Part shown: piece after piece, positions 11,937-23,998 of the stretch
How the letters are laid out: each line of letters opens with the position of its first letter
How positions within the stretch are numbered: position 1 is the stretch's first letter
Assembly: GCA_028564705.1 (NCBI GenBank)
Contig: JAPXFQ010002401.1
Span: 108,449 to 172,448 of the forward strand
Direction of reading: 5' to 3'
DNA length: 64,000 nucleotides
DNA from: Apricaphanius iberus
Lineage: Eukaryota; Chordata; Actinopteri; Cyprinodontiformes; Aphaniidae
Made by a program: the position numbers and the translations under genes
Notes under the pieces: generated by a model
Seen by the model: the letters and a program-made list of their open reading frames with translations, nothing else
The model's database searches: none
Told to the model about the DNA's origin: nothing

Positions 11937-13139
11937 AAACAGAGGCTGTCAAGATTCAAAGCTGAACACAGCAAATTTAATTTTTTATAAATCTAATAAA
12001 TACAAATATGAAAAAAGTTTGACTAAAATACCAATAAAATTAAAAAGTATTTTTGAGGGGGTCAAGTGTTTTGGTGATGGTGCTGTATTTACAATGACAT
12101 AAACAATGTTGCTAATACTTCTTTTACCTAGATGAAAAAAAATATGGACGATTTGGGTAAAGTACACAAAAGTTGTACTCAAGTAATAGTAGCAGTAGCT
12201 CAACATATTTTTACTTGCGTAAAGGTATCCACCCAACATGCTATTCAAATAAGACTGAAAAACGTTTTGGTAAACAGGCTGCTTGAGTACTGAGTAACAT
12301 CTGATTTTAAGATTGTCATAAGACAGTCCTAAACATGGATTTCTCGGCTAATTCAGCTATTTTATAGAGTGAAAAACAAATTACATCAATAACATCACAA
12401 AATAATTTGTTAGGAGTAGAGGAAACCAATTTCTAAGTCATTAATTGAAATATCAAACCCAGAAAGTAAGTAATGCATAAATAGATCTTAGAACAACGTA
12501 AAATGTACTTCCGAAACATGCCGTTTACTGTATACTTCCTTGACCAAAAGATCCTCAAACACATTACATTTGAAATCTTATGTCAAAGGAGGTTTCCTTT
12601 AATAAAGTGTAGGTATGGGTCTGGTTTATTATAGGATTTGTTTTTCATTCTGTAAAGCTACAGGCAGCGTGTAAAGCATCCAGAAATTATAATGAAGTAG
12701 GATTAGCAATAAAACATAATGATATTGCTCAAGTAAAAAGCTTTTTTTGCCAAAAAATAAATCAGTTAAATAAAACTAAACACCTATGAATAAGAGTAAT
12801 GTTTCACGTATTTATAAGTAGTGGGGAAAAAATACAATTGAACAGGACTTGTGTCGTTTAAAACCACTTTACAATTTTTCCAATAAGCTACTACGCTAAT
12901 TGCATTGGTCCGAGGAAATGTAAGGGAAGATATTTTGTATCCTAGTAACTGGCCTATACATGTAAAGTAGCAACTAGTAAGGTGATTATTATCTACCAGT
13001 GGGATTAATTAATGTATGCATTCAAAATGTTGTGTTTTTATTTATTTTATTCATCCTTCTAATGTGAGTCATTCATTTATCCTTATTATTTGGCTTATTC
13101 TGCTACTGTGTCGTCACTATCACTTATACAACTGTTGTC
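11937..13139. other. AT-rich stretch without a recognised gene
   Basis: No conserved coding region is seen. The only recognisable item is the short hAT-like repeat at 12150-12310. The minus-strand frame at 11985-12248 overlaps that repeat and is not considered a gene. Confidence 0.45.
12150..12310. repeat. hAT-type non-autonomous element fragment
   Basis: The words gtaaagtacacaaaagttgtactcaagtaa, tttttacttgcgtaaaggta and cttgagtactgagtaac, each degenerate, match the general pattern of an abundant teleost hAT-type MITE with alternating tactcaagta and agtaaaagta motifs. Ends and target duplication are not preserved. Confidence 0.5.
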
Positions 13140-13553
13140 CGTAGTGTTTGGTCAATGAGAAACTGTTTAAAGAAACATAAATAATATAGTGTAAATACAA
13201 TAAAAACCTCATATTCTAGATGGACATGTGATTTTATGTATCCATATTTTTGGGAGATTAAATTACACATAATTATAGTGTGAAAGTAAAGGACTTTTTT
13301 GCTCAGGCAAATAACTTTACCATCAAACTCTATGATCATTCTATCCCTAATCTGTTTGTCATGCATCAACTTATTTTTGTGAGGTGACAGACAGCAAAGA
13401 GGCTGGAGAAGGAGAGAGCAGAGGAGGTAGAGGATGAGAAGCAGGAGCAGATGAAGGTGCCGCTTCGGATGCCACAGTGCCGTCAAGCGGTACATCTGGT
13501 CGTAATCAATCCTTCACTGACCAATCAGCGGCCATTAGCAAACTGCTAGCGTG
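13140..13553 (+). repeat. dispersed repeat R1, copy 1, with an exon-like Glu/Lys-rich segment
   Basis: About 13140-13456 is similar over its length to 30085-30400, same orientation, with many identical blocks (for example actctatgatcattctatcc and ttttgctcagg). At its right part a purine-rich segment follows a polypyrimidine stretch and CAG. It reads, open from 13397 to a stop at 13547, KRLEKERAEEVEDEKQEQM, a charged coiled-coil-like sequence. The pattern suggests the end of an intron plus an exon. I do not recognise the protein. R1 could be part of a transposon-borne gene or a duplicated host segment. Confidence 0.5.
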
Positions 13554-14754
13554 TTATGGGAAACAACAACTCAACCTGTAAGAAAACGAAAACTTTCGAC
13601 TCCCATTCATCTTGGACACATGGCGATTGCCCCCAGTGGAACTCTGGTGAAACTGCAACCAAATTTTGTTACAATGGGAATAAGTAGAGTGGCAAGGCTC
13701 TCCTAGAATGGCTCTGGCAGCGCTTTCCCCCTTTGTCACATGACTGGGCGTAGTGACATGACTCAAGGCAAAGCTCATTTCTTAAGCACCGCTAAACTAA
13801 AACCCATCTTTTAATTTTTTTTATATACCGAATTTACCGGCACGGGCAAAATGACGTCGGTAACAGTCCTACATTTCGGTATCGATGAATTTTCAGTACA
13901 CTGCCCAGCCCTGAACGTTAGTGTACCCTACGGAGCAGGGCTGAAAAACTGCAACAGAGAACCTTTGGGGTGATATTGAATAGAACTAAAATGCCTGAGG
14001 GATGGCTTTGACACATTGTTAAATATATGTTAAAAAAACCAGCTCTTTAAGGCAAAGGAAGGTCCAACCTGGTAATAATGCCTCGAAAAGTTGCGAGTGA
14101 ATGTACATCTTCAAAAGACTTTTTAATTGATGTCATAAATGATTGCCTTCACCTGAAATGTCAAGGCTCTATCTCTGCCCCTGTCCAATCTTCTTTCAAG
14201 TTCGACACTAAGCTGGGGATTGGTCTAAAACTAGATGCTAATTGTATTGTCATATTTTCCCACATGGGAATCCAAGTGAAGGAAATACTTCATTCAGCGG
14301 CCTTGTTTGACTCACTTTTCTTTCCCCTCTTCAATCCCCTCCTTTCCCAATGAGATCTTTTTTCCACGCGACTTGTCTGAGCTAAAGCTTTAATCTCCTC
14401 TGCAGAACATGAAAAAAAAATTTCTATGGCTTGGTTTCTATGGTTGTTTTCTCTCCAGTTTCTAACATATCAATCCCCCGTCACCGACAGAACATTCTGC
14501 TTTACAGTATCTGAGGAAACTACTCTTGTGTCCTGAACATCGTAGAGCCATAAGCCATCTTTTAGAGCTGCCTGGAGGGCTGTATAATCCCTGCCACTAC
14601 CATTCTGTCTCAGACCCGCCCAGACATGGAGGAATAAACAGAGGGGAAGGTCAAAAATGAAAGGAAAAGCAATGGGAGGAGATTGGTGCTATTAGATGTG
14701 TCCACAGGGGACAAAGCCTATACTCAAGTAAACCTTCCATTAAAGAGACAAAAA
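13554..14754. other. no gene seen; a transposon-end-like motif near 13840-13915
   Basis: Sequence near 13840-13915 (cggtatcgatg ... cactgcccagccctg) resembles the end of hAT-type repeats that begin with CAGGGCTGGGC. The frame at 14078-14353 has no conserved motifs and is not called. Nothing else is recognised. Confidence 0.35.
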
Positions 14755-16022
14755 TCAGCATCCAATAATGTTCTAGTCCTTTAGGAACAAAACTAGGCTG
14801 AGGATCACCAGTTTGCCAACAAATGTGTAGGAAAATGATTGAAATGTTTAAATGTTCCTCAAAGAAAGAAAGAAAAAAAGAAAGAAAGAAAGCAAGAAAG
14901 GACATGGATATTTCACCTTCAGCAGGGCATAAAATAATCAAAAGATTTAACGAATCTAGAGGAATTTCAGTGCGCAAAGGACAAGGGCGCAAGCCTAAGC
15001 TGAACAACCGTGATCTCAAATCCCTCAGACAGCCCTGCATGTATAAGCGATATCACCACATGGGCTCTGGACTATTTTGGCCAACCTTTATCAAGTACTA
15101 GAAAGTTAGATACACAAATGCTGATTAAAACTACCATGCCTGAAGGAAGCCCTATGTTAACCGTGACCAGAAGCGCCATCAACATCTCTGGACTCCAAGA
15201 TATCTGGTAGGCACCATTTGACCACAGTGTACTGTGGTCAGAAGAATCAGTATTTCAGGAATCTTTTGGGAGAAATTGATGCACTGTGCTCAGGACCTAA
15301 GAGGAAAAGAATAATCTAGATTGTTGCCAGCAACAAGTTCAAAAGCCAGAGTCTGTCATGGTATGAGGTTGTGTCAGAGCCCTTAGCAAGAGTAACTTGC
15401 ACTTATGTGATGGCACCATGAATGCTGAAAAGTACATAGAGATTTTGGAGCACAATATGTTGCCTTCAAGAAGACGTGTTTTCCAGGGACTCCTATTCAT
15501 AATTCAATGAGACAATGAAAAAACGCATTCTGTTCACATTACAAAGTGGGGGCTGTGGAGGAAGAGGGTACGGATACTTGACTGGCCTGCTGCAGTCCCA
15601 TCCTTTCTCCAATAGAGAATGTGTGGCACAAGCCCAAAATGCGACAAAGACCCTGCACGATTGCCTACCTTAAGACTTCTTTGCAGAAAGAAAGGGACAA
15701 GATTACACCTGAAACACTTCATTACTTAGTTTCTTTAGTCCCTAAACCTCTTTTAAGTGTTGTGAAAAGGAATAACAACGCTACAAAGTGGTAAATGCTT
15801 TACTGTCTACTTTTTTAAATGTATTGCAAGAACCAAAATTGTAATACCTGTATATTTTGAAAAAAAAAAAAAAAAAAACCTATACAATTCATCATAAAAA
15901 AACACTGAATAATGTGCTCCTATTATGTTTTCAATATATAAAAGTTCAATGTAATTTAAATTAAGTACTCTTTTCAGTTTGATCTAAATTCAACATACCA
16001 ACTTTTTCTGATTTGGGTTGTA
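14755..16022 (+). pseudogene. Tc1/mariner-like transposon, 5'-truncated and decayed
   Basis: The translated pieces follow a Tc1-like transposase. Near 14920-15030 is a helix-turn-helix segment (GHKIIKRFNESRG, then KGQGRKPKL, an HTH linker with a GRP-like motif). Near 15575-15640 is a frame-broken counterpart of the WPAQSPDLNPIENVW-type region, still readable as SPIENVWH. Near 15690-15790 is the C-terminus. The transposase would cut and paste the element at TA sites. Stops and frameshifts occur throughout, an expanded GAAA tract interrupts the N-terminal part (14862-14900), and the left inverted repeat is missing. The right end, ctttttctgatttgggttgtaa near 16000-16022, looks like the family's terminal repeat. 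Confidence 0.75.
14862..14900. repeat. GAAA-type microsatellite inside the Tc1-like element
   Basis: An imperfect (GAAA)n tract of about 39 bases. It lies within the transposase N-terminal region and encodes a Lys/Glu run, so it probably expanded after the element died. Confidence 0.85.
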
Positions 16023-16379
16023 AATTGTGAGTAGTTGGAGGATGTCAACTAAGATATATGAAGTGGAGAAAGGACATTTGTAATCTCTAAAGATCCCATC
16101 TCATACAGTGGTCTTACTTTTAGAGTATTATCAAGTATCCTCTTTAGCTTCAGCAGCGCTGTAGGTAGGAGGACACAGTGTTGCTGGAAAGATAACTGTA
16201 TTGAATCTCATCCTGTGTCAGTGAAGGGAGTCATGGTAAGCCAGAGCTGACAGTGACTGCAAGGGGAGCTTCATGGAGTGTTGGTAGGATGAGAATGGTA
16301 AGATTTTGAAGTTTGAGGCAATGGAGCACCGATGGGGGGGTATTATTTTTACCTCTCTGCAGGAGCTGTAATCTAACAA
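16023..16379. other. no gene seen
   Basis: Short unassigned stretch between the Tc1-like end and L2 copy A. Part of it may be the start of the L2 3' untranslated region, but I cannot place the border. Confidence 0.4.
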
Positions 16380-17121
16380 AAGAATGTCTTGGACAACATT
16401 AGACAGGTTTGACACGTAGCTAGGAAGAGACAGGTTAATGTTAGTAGTCAGGTAGAGTGTCAAAAGCTAGGAAGAGATAGGAAAAGGTAGAGTAGCTAGG
16501 TAGAGATAGATTAATGTAAGCCAGGTAGAGTGTTAGTAGCTAGGTCTCCTAGTAGCTAGGAGACAGGTTAATGTTAGTAGCTATGTTGCTTTATGCTAGG
16601 CTGTTGGAAGACTTTATAAGAGTCAGTTCATACTTTCTCTCCTACTTCTCTCCAACCACATTATGTGATGTCAATTCAAGCGCTAACCTGTTTTCCCCTA
16701 GTCTCTTCCTACAGTAGGTGCTCCTGAGCCCGCCCTGCTTGACGACTCTGACTAAGATGGCATTCCAGTGGAGGAACGTTCTCCACGTCCTGCTACCAAC
16801 TTCTGCTTCTGCATCAGTTCTGTTGCTCTTTCTGTGTCTCTGCTGCCTTCTCCAAACCCCAGACGGTCTCGGCAGATGACCACTTATGCTGAGCCTGGTT
16901 CTGCTGGAGGTTTCTTCCTGTTGAAAGGGAGTTTTTCCTTTCCACTGTAGCTTCATGCTTGCTCAGTGTGAGGGATTGCTGAGAAGTCACAACGCAATCT
17001 TCTGTTGTTCTCTAATTCCTAAATTAAACATTCTATTGTAATAACTCTTCTTGTAAAGTGCCTTGAGATGACATCTGTCGTAAAATGGCGCTATATAAAT
17101 AAACTGAATTGAAATTGAATC
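16380..17121 (+). mobile_element. L2-type LINE, 3' untranslated end (copy A)
   Basis: The 3' part contains ctgctggaggtttcttcctgtt, gaaagggagtttttcctttcc and gtgccttgagatgacatctg, then cgctatataaataaactgaattg. This is the well-known 3' end of fish L2-type LINEs and ends in a short TGAAT-type tail. Upstream, 16430-16600 consists of imperfect internal repeats built on gtagctagg and aggttaatgttagtag. The same blocks recur in reverse orientation in copy B, where one of them carries the 28S rRNA insertion. No coding part is left in this copy. Confidence 0.7.
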
Positions 17122-17659
17122 AGGGAGGAGGAGCCTGACTTGGAGCTAAAGGAGCCTAAAGCTGAACAGCACTGTGAAAGGTACCAGAAAAGTGTTGTTT
17201 GTACCCTGATTTCTGGTTAACAGAGAACCTGGTGTACAGAACGGAAAAAGTCCCAGTGTTTCAATTTAGCAGACATAATATTTTGCACCCTTTCAGTTGG
17301 TTTGTGCTCAAACTGTAAGACATAACACAAGTTTTAAAATACGGATGCAAAATTGCTTTCATTAGTTTAATCAATAAAGTTAAGTACTCTATAGAGGAGT
17401 TCACCAAAACGATGGAATTACCATGAAAAATGGCAAAAGGTGAATTTTTGCTCTTTTGGAATAAACTAAAGCTTTACATTGTAGTTTAAGCTTTAATTTT
17501 TTGGTTTTTCTTTTACAAGCAATTTGCATTATGGATTTAGGACACTGAGCACCAACCAGTTAGGCTGCAGACAGAAAGCTGTTCAGTAAATTACATTTTG
17601 AATAATCAAACATACTTTGATAACGGAAACAAACCCTGAGTGGATGGCATTATTAGAAG
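17122..17659. other. no gene seen
   Basis: AT-rich stretch with no recognised element. The right part could be the 3' flank of the Tc1-like remnant that follows. Confidence 0.4.
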
Positions 17660-17960
17660 TTTTTTTCAAACCAATTCCATTGTAACTTTGGCTGGATGTT
17701 TATGGTTGTTGTCATGATTGAAGGTAATTCTCTGCCCAAGTCTCAATTCTTTAGCACTCTCTAACAGCTTTCCTTGATAATCACTGTGTATTTAACTCCA
17801 GCTTTTTCCTTATCAAGTCAGCTCAATGCTGAAGAAATGTGTCCCGCAAGCATAATGCTTGCATCACCATGTCTACCAATGGAATTTACATGTTTTTGGC
17901 ATTGTGCAACATTGACGTTCCTACCCATATACGCAGTATAAACATTCTTATTTGTAAAAA
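17660..17960 (-). pseudogene. Tc1/mariner-like transposase remnant
   Basis: On the plus strand this reads tggctggatgtttatggttgttgtcatgattgaaggt ... ctctgcccaagtctcaa ... aagcataatgcttgcatcaccatgt in short blocks. The complement corresponds to the part of a Tc1-like transposase around the second catalytic aspartate (a QHDNDPKH-like region and its upstream part), heavily decayed. No frame longer than a few dozen codons survives. It differs from the element at 14755 and the one at 19880. Confidence 0.55.
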
Positions 17961-19879
17961 TAAAAAAATAAAAAAACTGTTTAATTCTCCATTCAACATA
18001 ACTATTATGGACTAGTTTCTGTTGGTCTATGATACATTTTCACAACATACATTGAAGTTTGTTGTTCAAGCATTATGTGTACTTTCGCAAGCCATTATTA
18101 GATAAAAGTGGGTTGTTTAGACAGAGATGGTCAAACTGTGACAGGCAAGCATTAATGCATTATACATATCTGAGCAGTTTCCATCTAAAAAATAAACCAG
18201 GTGGACATACTGCTTTGGCAGTTTGTTGTAGGAGAGACGGTGGTCTCTTCTGTCCACAGGCCACAGACGCCGGTCTTGGAGCTGTACACAGACTTAATCA
18301 ATGTGCTTGTGGCTTCCTGCCTGCCTGCTAATGAACAGCTAATGCTCTACTCGCCTGCTGTCCTGAAAAGCCTTCACTTTCAAATTGCCTTGGTGATGAT
18401 TATCTCGTTCATAATGCATGAGTTTTGGATGTAAACGATTTCGCTCCACCCTTCTCACAAGTGCGCCTCCCCTCTGTGCAGAATCCAATTTTTTTTATAC
18501 ATTAATGATATTTTGGCACTGCTAAAATGGAAACTGCCATGCTGTGCTTGGCACAGCAAGAGTTTTGTTTATTTTAAGCGTCTTGGTCTTTTGTGAACCA
18601 ACGCCGTCCTTGGATGAAGTGATCCCAAGGATTGCGTCCTTTCTTTTCTTTAACAGCTTTTGTCTGCTGCACTTGTTTTAGCTTCTCTGCAAAGTCAACA
18701 GTGATTCAGGCTAGTATCAGCCAATATTAATGAAATGATTCCAACTTCAACACTTTTTTATGAAGAAACATATAGTCCATAACACTGAATAGGCCATAAT
18801 ACTGTATTTCCAGGAGGGTAATGAGCTACATGTTTAACCTCATCCAACACACACTAGTGTACTCAGCAATTAGCTTTGCCTTTGTGCTCTTTTCCTCTCT
18901 CTAATCTACATTTGCGTGTTGCTGCTGGCTCAGCAGCAATCATAGGGCAAGATAATTGTTTACAGACTGTAGGACACCAAAGCTATCTATAGAGCAAAGC
19001 TTGGACTCATCCAGAGAAGAAAAGCCATTTTGGATGGTAAAGCATGTCCTTAGGCAACCTTAAAACAAGGCTAAGAGTTAATTGGCTTACAAAGCTATTG
19101 GATAGATGATAGATAATACATTGAGTCCAGCATGTGATCTCTCTCCACACAGACATGGTTTATGTAACAGTAGCAGAAAAAAAGGCATGATCACAAAGAA
19201 ATATTTGATTGCAGTAATTTTTGGGATTCACATTGTGCATGTTTCATACAATGGCACAGAAGGCAAACAGTTAGGCTCCTGGTGCTTTGTCCACAGACCT
19301 GATGAGAGGCTGTGAGTAGTAAATTGTATTTATTTCCTTCCATCCATTTGCCATCCCAGCTTTGTTCTGCTCAGGGTTGCGATTGGCTGAAATCCCAACT
19401 ATTATTGAATAAGGAAAATCTTGATATTTTCATCCAAAACAATTTTAAAAAATCAGGATATGAAACTTTACACATTCTACATCTAAAACTCTCACACAAT
19501 AGAATCTACAATGTTCTCTCTTCGGTCCATGAACATGGTTTGCTTGGATCTCTTTAACGAGCATGAGTACTTCTTTATTTGGTACTATAAATAATGAAAT
19601 TTATATAATTTTATATTTATATCATCACTTTGTGGTCAAATGACTGTCGGAGTGGAATGTGATGTATGGATTCCACCCTCAGACCTGGTTAGTTTGCAGA
19701 AATCAACATGAACGTAACAACCAGAAGGGGATTTTAAAGATACATGGGAAATTTTTGTTTTCAGGGTTAAATGATTGAGCTACCATCAGATTTTATATAT
19801 AAAACACTGGGAAATAGTTTTAGGCAGGTCTGAAAAAAATGTTTTTTTAAAGAATGTTTACAAAAATGAAAGTGTTAAT
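17961..19879. other. no gene seen
   Basis: No conserved coding region or RNA gene. Frames at 18059-18434 and 19106-19557 lack motifs and known composition. Ordinary AT-rich DNA by eye. Confidence 0.45.
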
Positions 19880-20725
19880 AATTTATTTTGATCAATCAAC
19901 AAAATGCAGTGAATGAACAAAAGAGAAATTTAAATCAAATTAATATTTTGTGTGACCATCCTTTGCGTTCAATACAGTATTTTTTCTAGGTTATGTTGCA
20001 CAGTTTTTGAAGGAACTCCCCTGGTAGGTTGTTCCAAAAATTTTGAAGAACTAACTAAAGATCTTCTGTGGATGAAGGCTTCCTTACATCCTTCTTTCTC
20101 TATATGGCCATAACATTAAATCCAGGACTTCTTGTTCTTTACTGCAGATAGCTCTTAATGACTTTGGGGTCTGTATGTTTGGGGTCATTGTCCTACTGCA
20201 GAATAAATTTGGTGTCAAACATACACCTCCATGATGGTAATGCATGATGGATAAGTTTTTTCTTTTTTTTTTTTTTGAGACCATCATTAATCCTCTCCAA
20301 GTCCCCGATTCCATTTCCATAAATGCAGCCCGAAATGTTCAAGGAGCCTATGCTTCACTGTTGCCTGCAGAAACTCATTAGCGTACCATTCCACAGTCCT
20401 CGGATAAAAAAACTGCCTTCTGCTACAGCCATATCAGTCCAGAGTACCTGCTGCCATTTTTCTGCACCCCATATTTGAGTTGCTTGGCCTTGTTTCGACA
20501 TCAGAGGTAGAACTTTTTGGCTGCAACTTCTCCATGAGGACCACTTCTGGAAAGACTTGTCTGGACAGTAGATGGATGTACCTGGGTCCCATGGTAACTG
20601 CCAGTTTGGAGCACTGTTGGACATTGTTAACCCATGTTTGACATTGATCATTAGCACCTGTTTGGTATAATTGATTGATCATTCACACATCTATTATCCT
20701 ACAGAATCCCTGTGTGTTGATACAG
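19880..20725 (-). mobile_element. Tc1-like transposon remnant
   Basis: The plus strand contains tgtgtgaccatcctttgcg, ttgaaggaactcccctggtag, gatcttctgtggatgaaggc, tgcagaataaatttggtgtc and gcacctgtttggtataattg, in the order expected for a common fish Tc1-like family read backwards. The complement encodes the catalytic domain and C-terminus of a transposase, but stops break it and an internal portion encoding the DNA-binding region is missing (20600-20660 jumps to the 5' untranslated end). Terminal repeats are only partly recognisable. Confidence 0.75.
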
Positions 20726-20867
20726 TTTGTTTTTTGTTCATCCAGGCCTCCAGTGGGCATTAGGTTTTGGATTAATTTAGTATCAACCTGTTGGTGGCAA
20801 ATGAGATCTCCAGTACACTGGAAGTAAACTATGTCTACATTACCAATATTTATTCGTTAATAATTCC

Positions 20868-21072
20868 TTTTTGACTAGCTGATCTTGATAGAAATCTCAC
20901 AGCAGTACTTTATTTATTAACCAATCTTGCTGAGAAGCTCACAGTTCTTCATTCCTCTAACTGTTCTCACTGAAAAAGCTCACAGTTTCTAATTCACTAA
21001 CAGATCTCGCTGAAAAATGTACATTCCATTTTACTAACTGATCTTGCTGAAAAAGCTCACAGTCCCTTTTAC
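20868..21072. repeat. about five degenerate tandem units of ~40 bp
   Basis: The motif ctaactgatcttgctgaaa followed by aagctcacagt and a T-rich filler recurs near 20878, 20922, 20957, 20997 and 21035. Units differ by substitutions and small indels and are about 37-50 bp. This looks like a decayed minisatellite; it has no coding reading. Confidence 0.7.
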
Positions 21073-21317
21073 CGTTTTTTCCCTTTTGGCGCACCGGGCT
21101 GTAACTAGTATACCCGTTTCTTGTTTGTTATAACAATTTTAGCCGGCACATACACATAAAGCAGAAAAGGTGGCTCTCCCAATTAGAATGAAAACAGCTG
21201 ATCACACACAAAAAAGTATAATTTGTATTACTATAACTACAGATTAGAATTTTTTTTTTGTCCGAAGTAATAGGTAGGACTCCAATATAGTCCAATATTT
21301 TAACTAATAAATGAAAT

Positions 21318-21375
21318 TAATTTAGCTCACCGGGCTTGGTTTCTCAGACAAATTTAGGTTTGATCCCTGTCGCAG
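21318..21375 (+). repeat. possible tRNA-derived (SINE-like) promoter segment
   Basis: tagctcaccggg at 21323 resembles a Pol III A box, and ggtttgatccc about 31 bases downstream resembles a B box. The spacing is close to that of a tRNA. No cloverleaf with a full acceptor stem could be drawn, so a tRNA gene is not claimed. A tRNA-derived SINE head or chance are both possible. Confidence 0.3.
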
Positions 21376-23821
21376 TCAATTGGAACCCTGATGGAATCTC
21401 CCAACTCTTTAAAGCGAGGCTAGGTTCGGAGATGGTTATTCAAACACCCAGGTGCACAGTTCCCTCCTGTCAGGTGTCTGACGGAATTGCTGTGGGCCGT
21501 TTGGTGACACCAAAAACTGTAATGGAAAACAATGGGTGTCTGAGAGGCTGCGGATGACAGAAAAAAGGATCAGCGGTCTTCTTTACAAAGGTTTATTTTA
21601 CATGTGTATGGAGAGTCCATAGGGAGCTCTGCCTTACTTCACAAATCACTGGTATACAGTATATATACTGATTAAAACGCACCCTATTGGATTTGTTGCT
21701 GATCGGTTCAATCCTCAGCTATGGGAGAACAAAACACATCAAACAGGGTAGTAGCCGTTTCAGCAGTTATGGGAAGATAACAAACACTCTGTTCTATGCA
21801 TCAGACCAGTCACAAAACAACATGGGATATGTCAGCAGGTAATAACAAGATTTTTCAAGAGGCAACATGGGATGTGTCATATGAGATAACTAGTTTCTTG
21901 CAGTACATGTATCAAATCAGAACAGCAATATTTTATCTAGATATCGAGTAACAGAATCTAACTTATAAATGCATCAGCATAACTACTAATAACTCAGCTT
22001 TGACTCTGAACAAATAAGCAATAATTTATCTACGAACTGTGAGTAATGAATAGTTTGCAATAAAGATTTCCATAACAAACATGCTGTTGTGTTGTGTGCT
22101 ATCTGAACCATCCATCTACTTTTACAATTTTGAGTGGCAAAATTAGTAAGTGTTCTTGATTAATCTGATGTTTAGATATACATGGTTATGAGAATAAGAT
22201 TGATTAGTTTTATTGATTTTTGAGAGATGTGTTACGTGTTTTTTTTACAGTAGTGCTGCTCAGCTAACTTAAATATTTGAAACATGTTTGTATTAGTGTT
22301 TTTTTTAGTTTCACACTTTTTTGCAATAAATCCTAGTCCAAAATGATACATGCCTGTTGCTTGGAGAAAATATAGCAGAAGAGAGTTTAACTGGCTGTGA
22401 ATCCCAATATAGGACAGGGTTCACATTGGGTGCAACAGTATACCCTGATTTTGTGCAAGAGTACGTATAAGAACTGATGTTGGTTTAAAGACAACAGGTA
22501 GTAACATCAAATATTGTGCATCTTGTAAATTGATCAAAATAAACAATTATAGTTCATATTTGCACAGTACTTTCTGAGTATATATATATATATATATATA
22601 TAAATATATATACATATATAACCATTCAAAGCCAAAGTTCTGGCTGGAGATTTGAGTAATCTTCTTGGCCAACCTCGGAATTATTGCTCTGTCCAAACTG
22701 TGACAAAGTTTTAACAATCTGCTGTTTACTTTCATCTGTTTCCCTAAGATAAAAGGAAATTGGTTGAGATGTTCACAAACAGCCCATGGACCACCAGAAC
22801 TCAACCTCACCCCAACTGCTGGAAAAACAGTGTCACTTTCTACAATGAAATAGGCTTAACATCAACATGAACTTAAAGGCTGAAGAAGAAATTAGACCCT
22901 TTTCAGTTTGACTGAAATTTTCAGGTCCCAGTGTGGAAATGCCCCGTAGAAAAAGTTTAAGATTAGGCTTTTTGCCTGATTTACTTTTTTGACACACCAC
23001 TGCTTTTGGTTTGTCTTGCTACTGGATGACATTTATGTCTTTTTCCTACTGTGGCATCATTAACAATGATTTTTTACGGAAACGAATGAGATCAGTGCTC
23101 TATATGTTGTTCTTGGTTCTTCTAAGATCTTCATAAATATGTGCAAATTTTGAGGATAAACAAAGTATTATCAGTAAAGTTTTAATATTAACAAACCTAA
23201 GACTGCATGCTTCATTCAGTTGGTCCAAGTCTGTGTTAATTCTTAATATTTTTACTACTACAGCATGACAATGAACCCATCTTCTGAATAAGTTCTGGCA
23301 AATTAGCCAGAAGGCATTCATTGTATTCCGTGTCATGGTATTCCTAAATGATGTTTCCATAGCAACAGAGATTTCCACTCAGTATAGGTGATTACTCAGT
23401 GGTAGTCCACTGGGGCATGACCTACCTGTAGTGGGGGGTTGATGAGGGTTTGATGAGTGAGCTGAGGTTGTCTCCATTCATTCGATTTCCCTATTACCTC
23501 TTGCTTATGCAGGACAGCCCAGTGGGAATTAGTAACTCTCATTTACACATTGTAATAAAAGCAACATTAGCTCACAGAGTAAATAAAAGAACATCAATAA
23601 AAAGGCTACATGGAGCAATTAAAAATTTTAATAGTGAAAGCCATATGCCAAAGGGGAACCTTTTTATCTGTTTGTATTTAGGGCAGCGGCACTGGACATC
23701 TGGGTTCTTAAGGTGCACCAAGCTTGCTGGGAGGGAGTTGTTGCTGTAAAACGACGTAAAAGAAAAAAATCTATATAGAAAGTAAATGAAACATGGTTGT
23801 AAACCTTTCATTTTTTACATA
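21376..23821. other. no gene seen; contains an AT microsatellite
   Basis: No recognisable protein. A (TA)n tract lies at 22579-22620. The minus-strand frames at 22547-22810 and 23100-23378 lack conserved motifs. Confidence 0.45.
22579..22620. repeat. (TA)n microsatellite
   Basis: Imperfect alternating TA run of about 42 bases. Confidence 0.9.
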
Positions 23822-23912
23822 AAATGGTAAATGGCCTGTATTGGTATAGCGCTTTACATAACATCCATTCATTCAACCATTCACGTACCCATTTACGCAA
23901 CACTGAATTGTG
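23822..23912. repeat. common fish interspersed repeat fragment (aatggtaaatgg type)
   Basis: aaaatggtaaatggcctgtattggtatagcgctttac followed by cattcattcaaccattcac matches a frequently seen teleost repeat in which a tata-gcgctttac end is followed by cattcattcac words. Fragment only; its class (probably a retroelement tail) is inferred. Confidence 0.5.
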
Positions 23913-23998
23913 CAGTTGGATTCAGCTTCCATATTAGATCTCTTGCTGACCCAATATTTAGTTTGTTCTCAGTTAGACTGGATGGGTAACATTTAGAC

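Noticed and set aside
21318..21375. tRNA gene
   Set aside because: A- and B-box-like words are present, but no full acceptor and anticodon stems can be formed; kept only as a low-confidence SINE-like segment.
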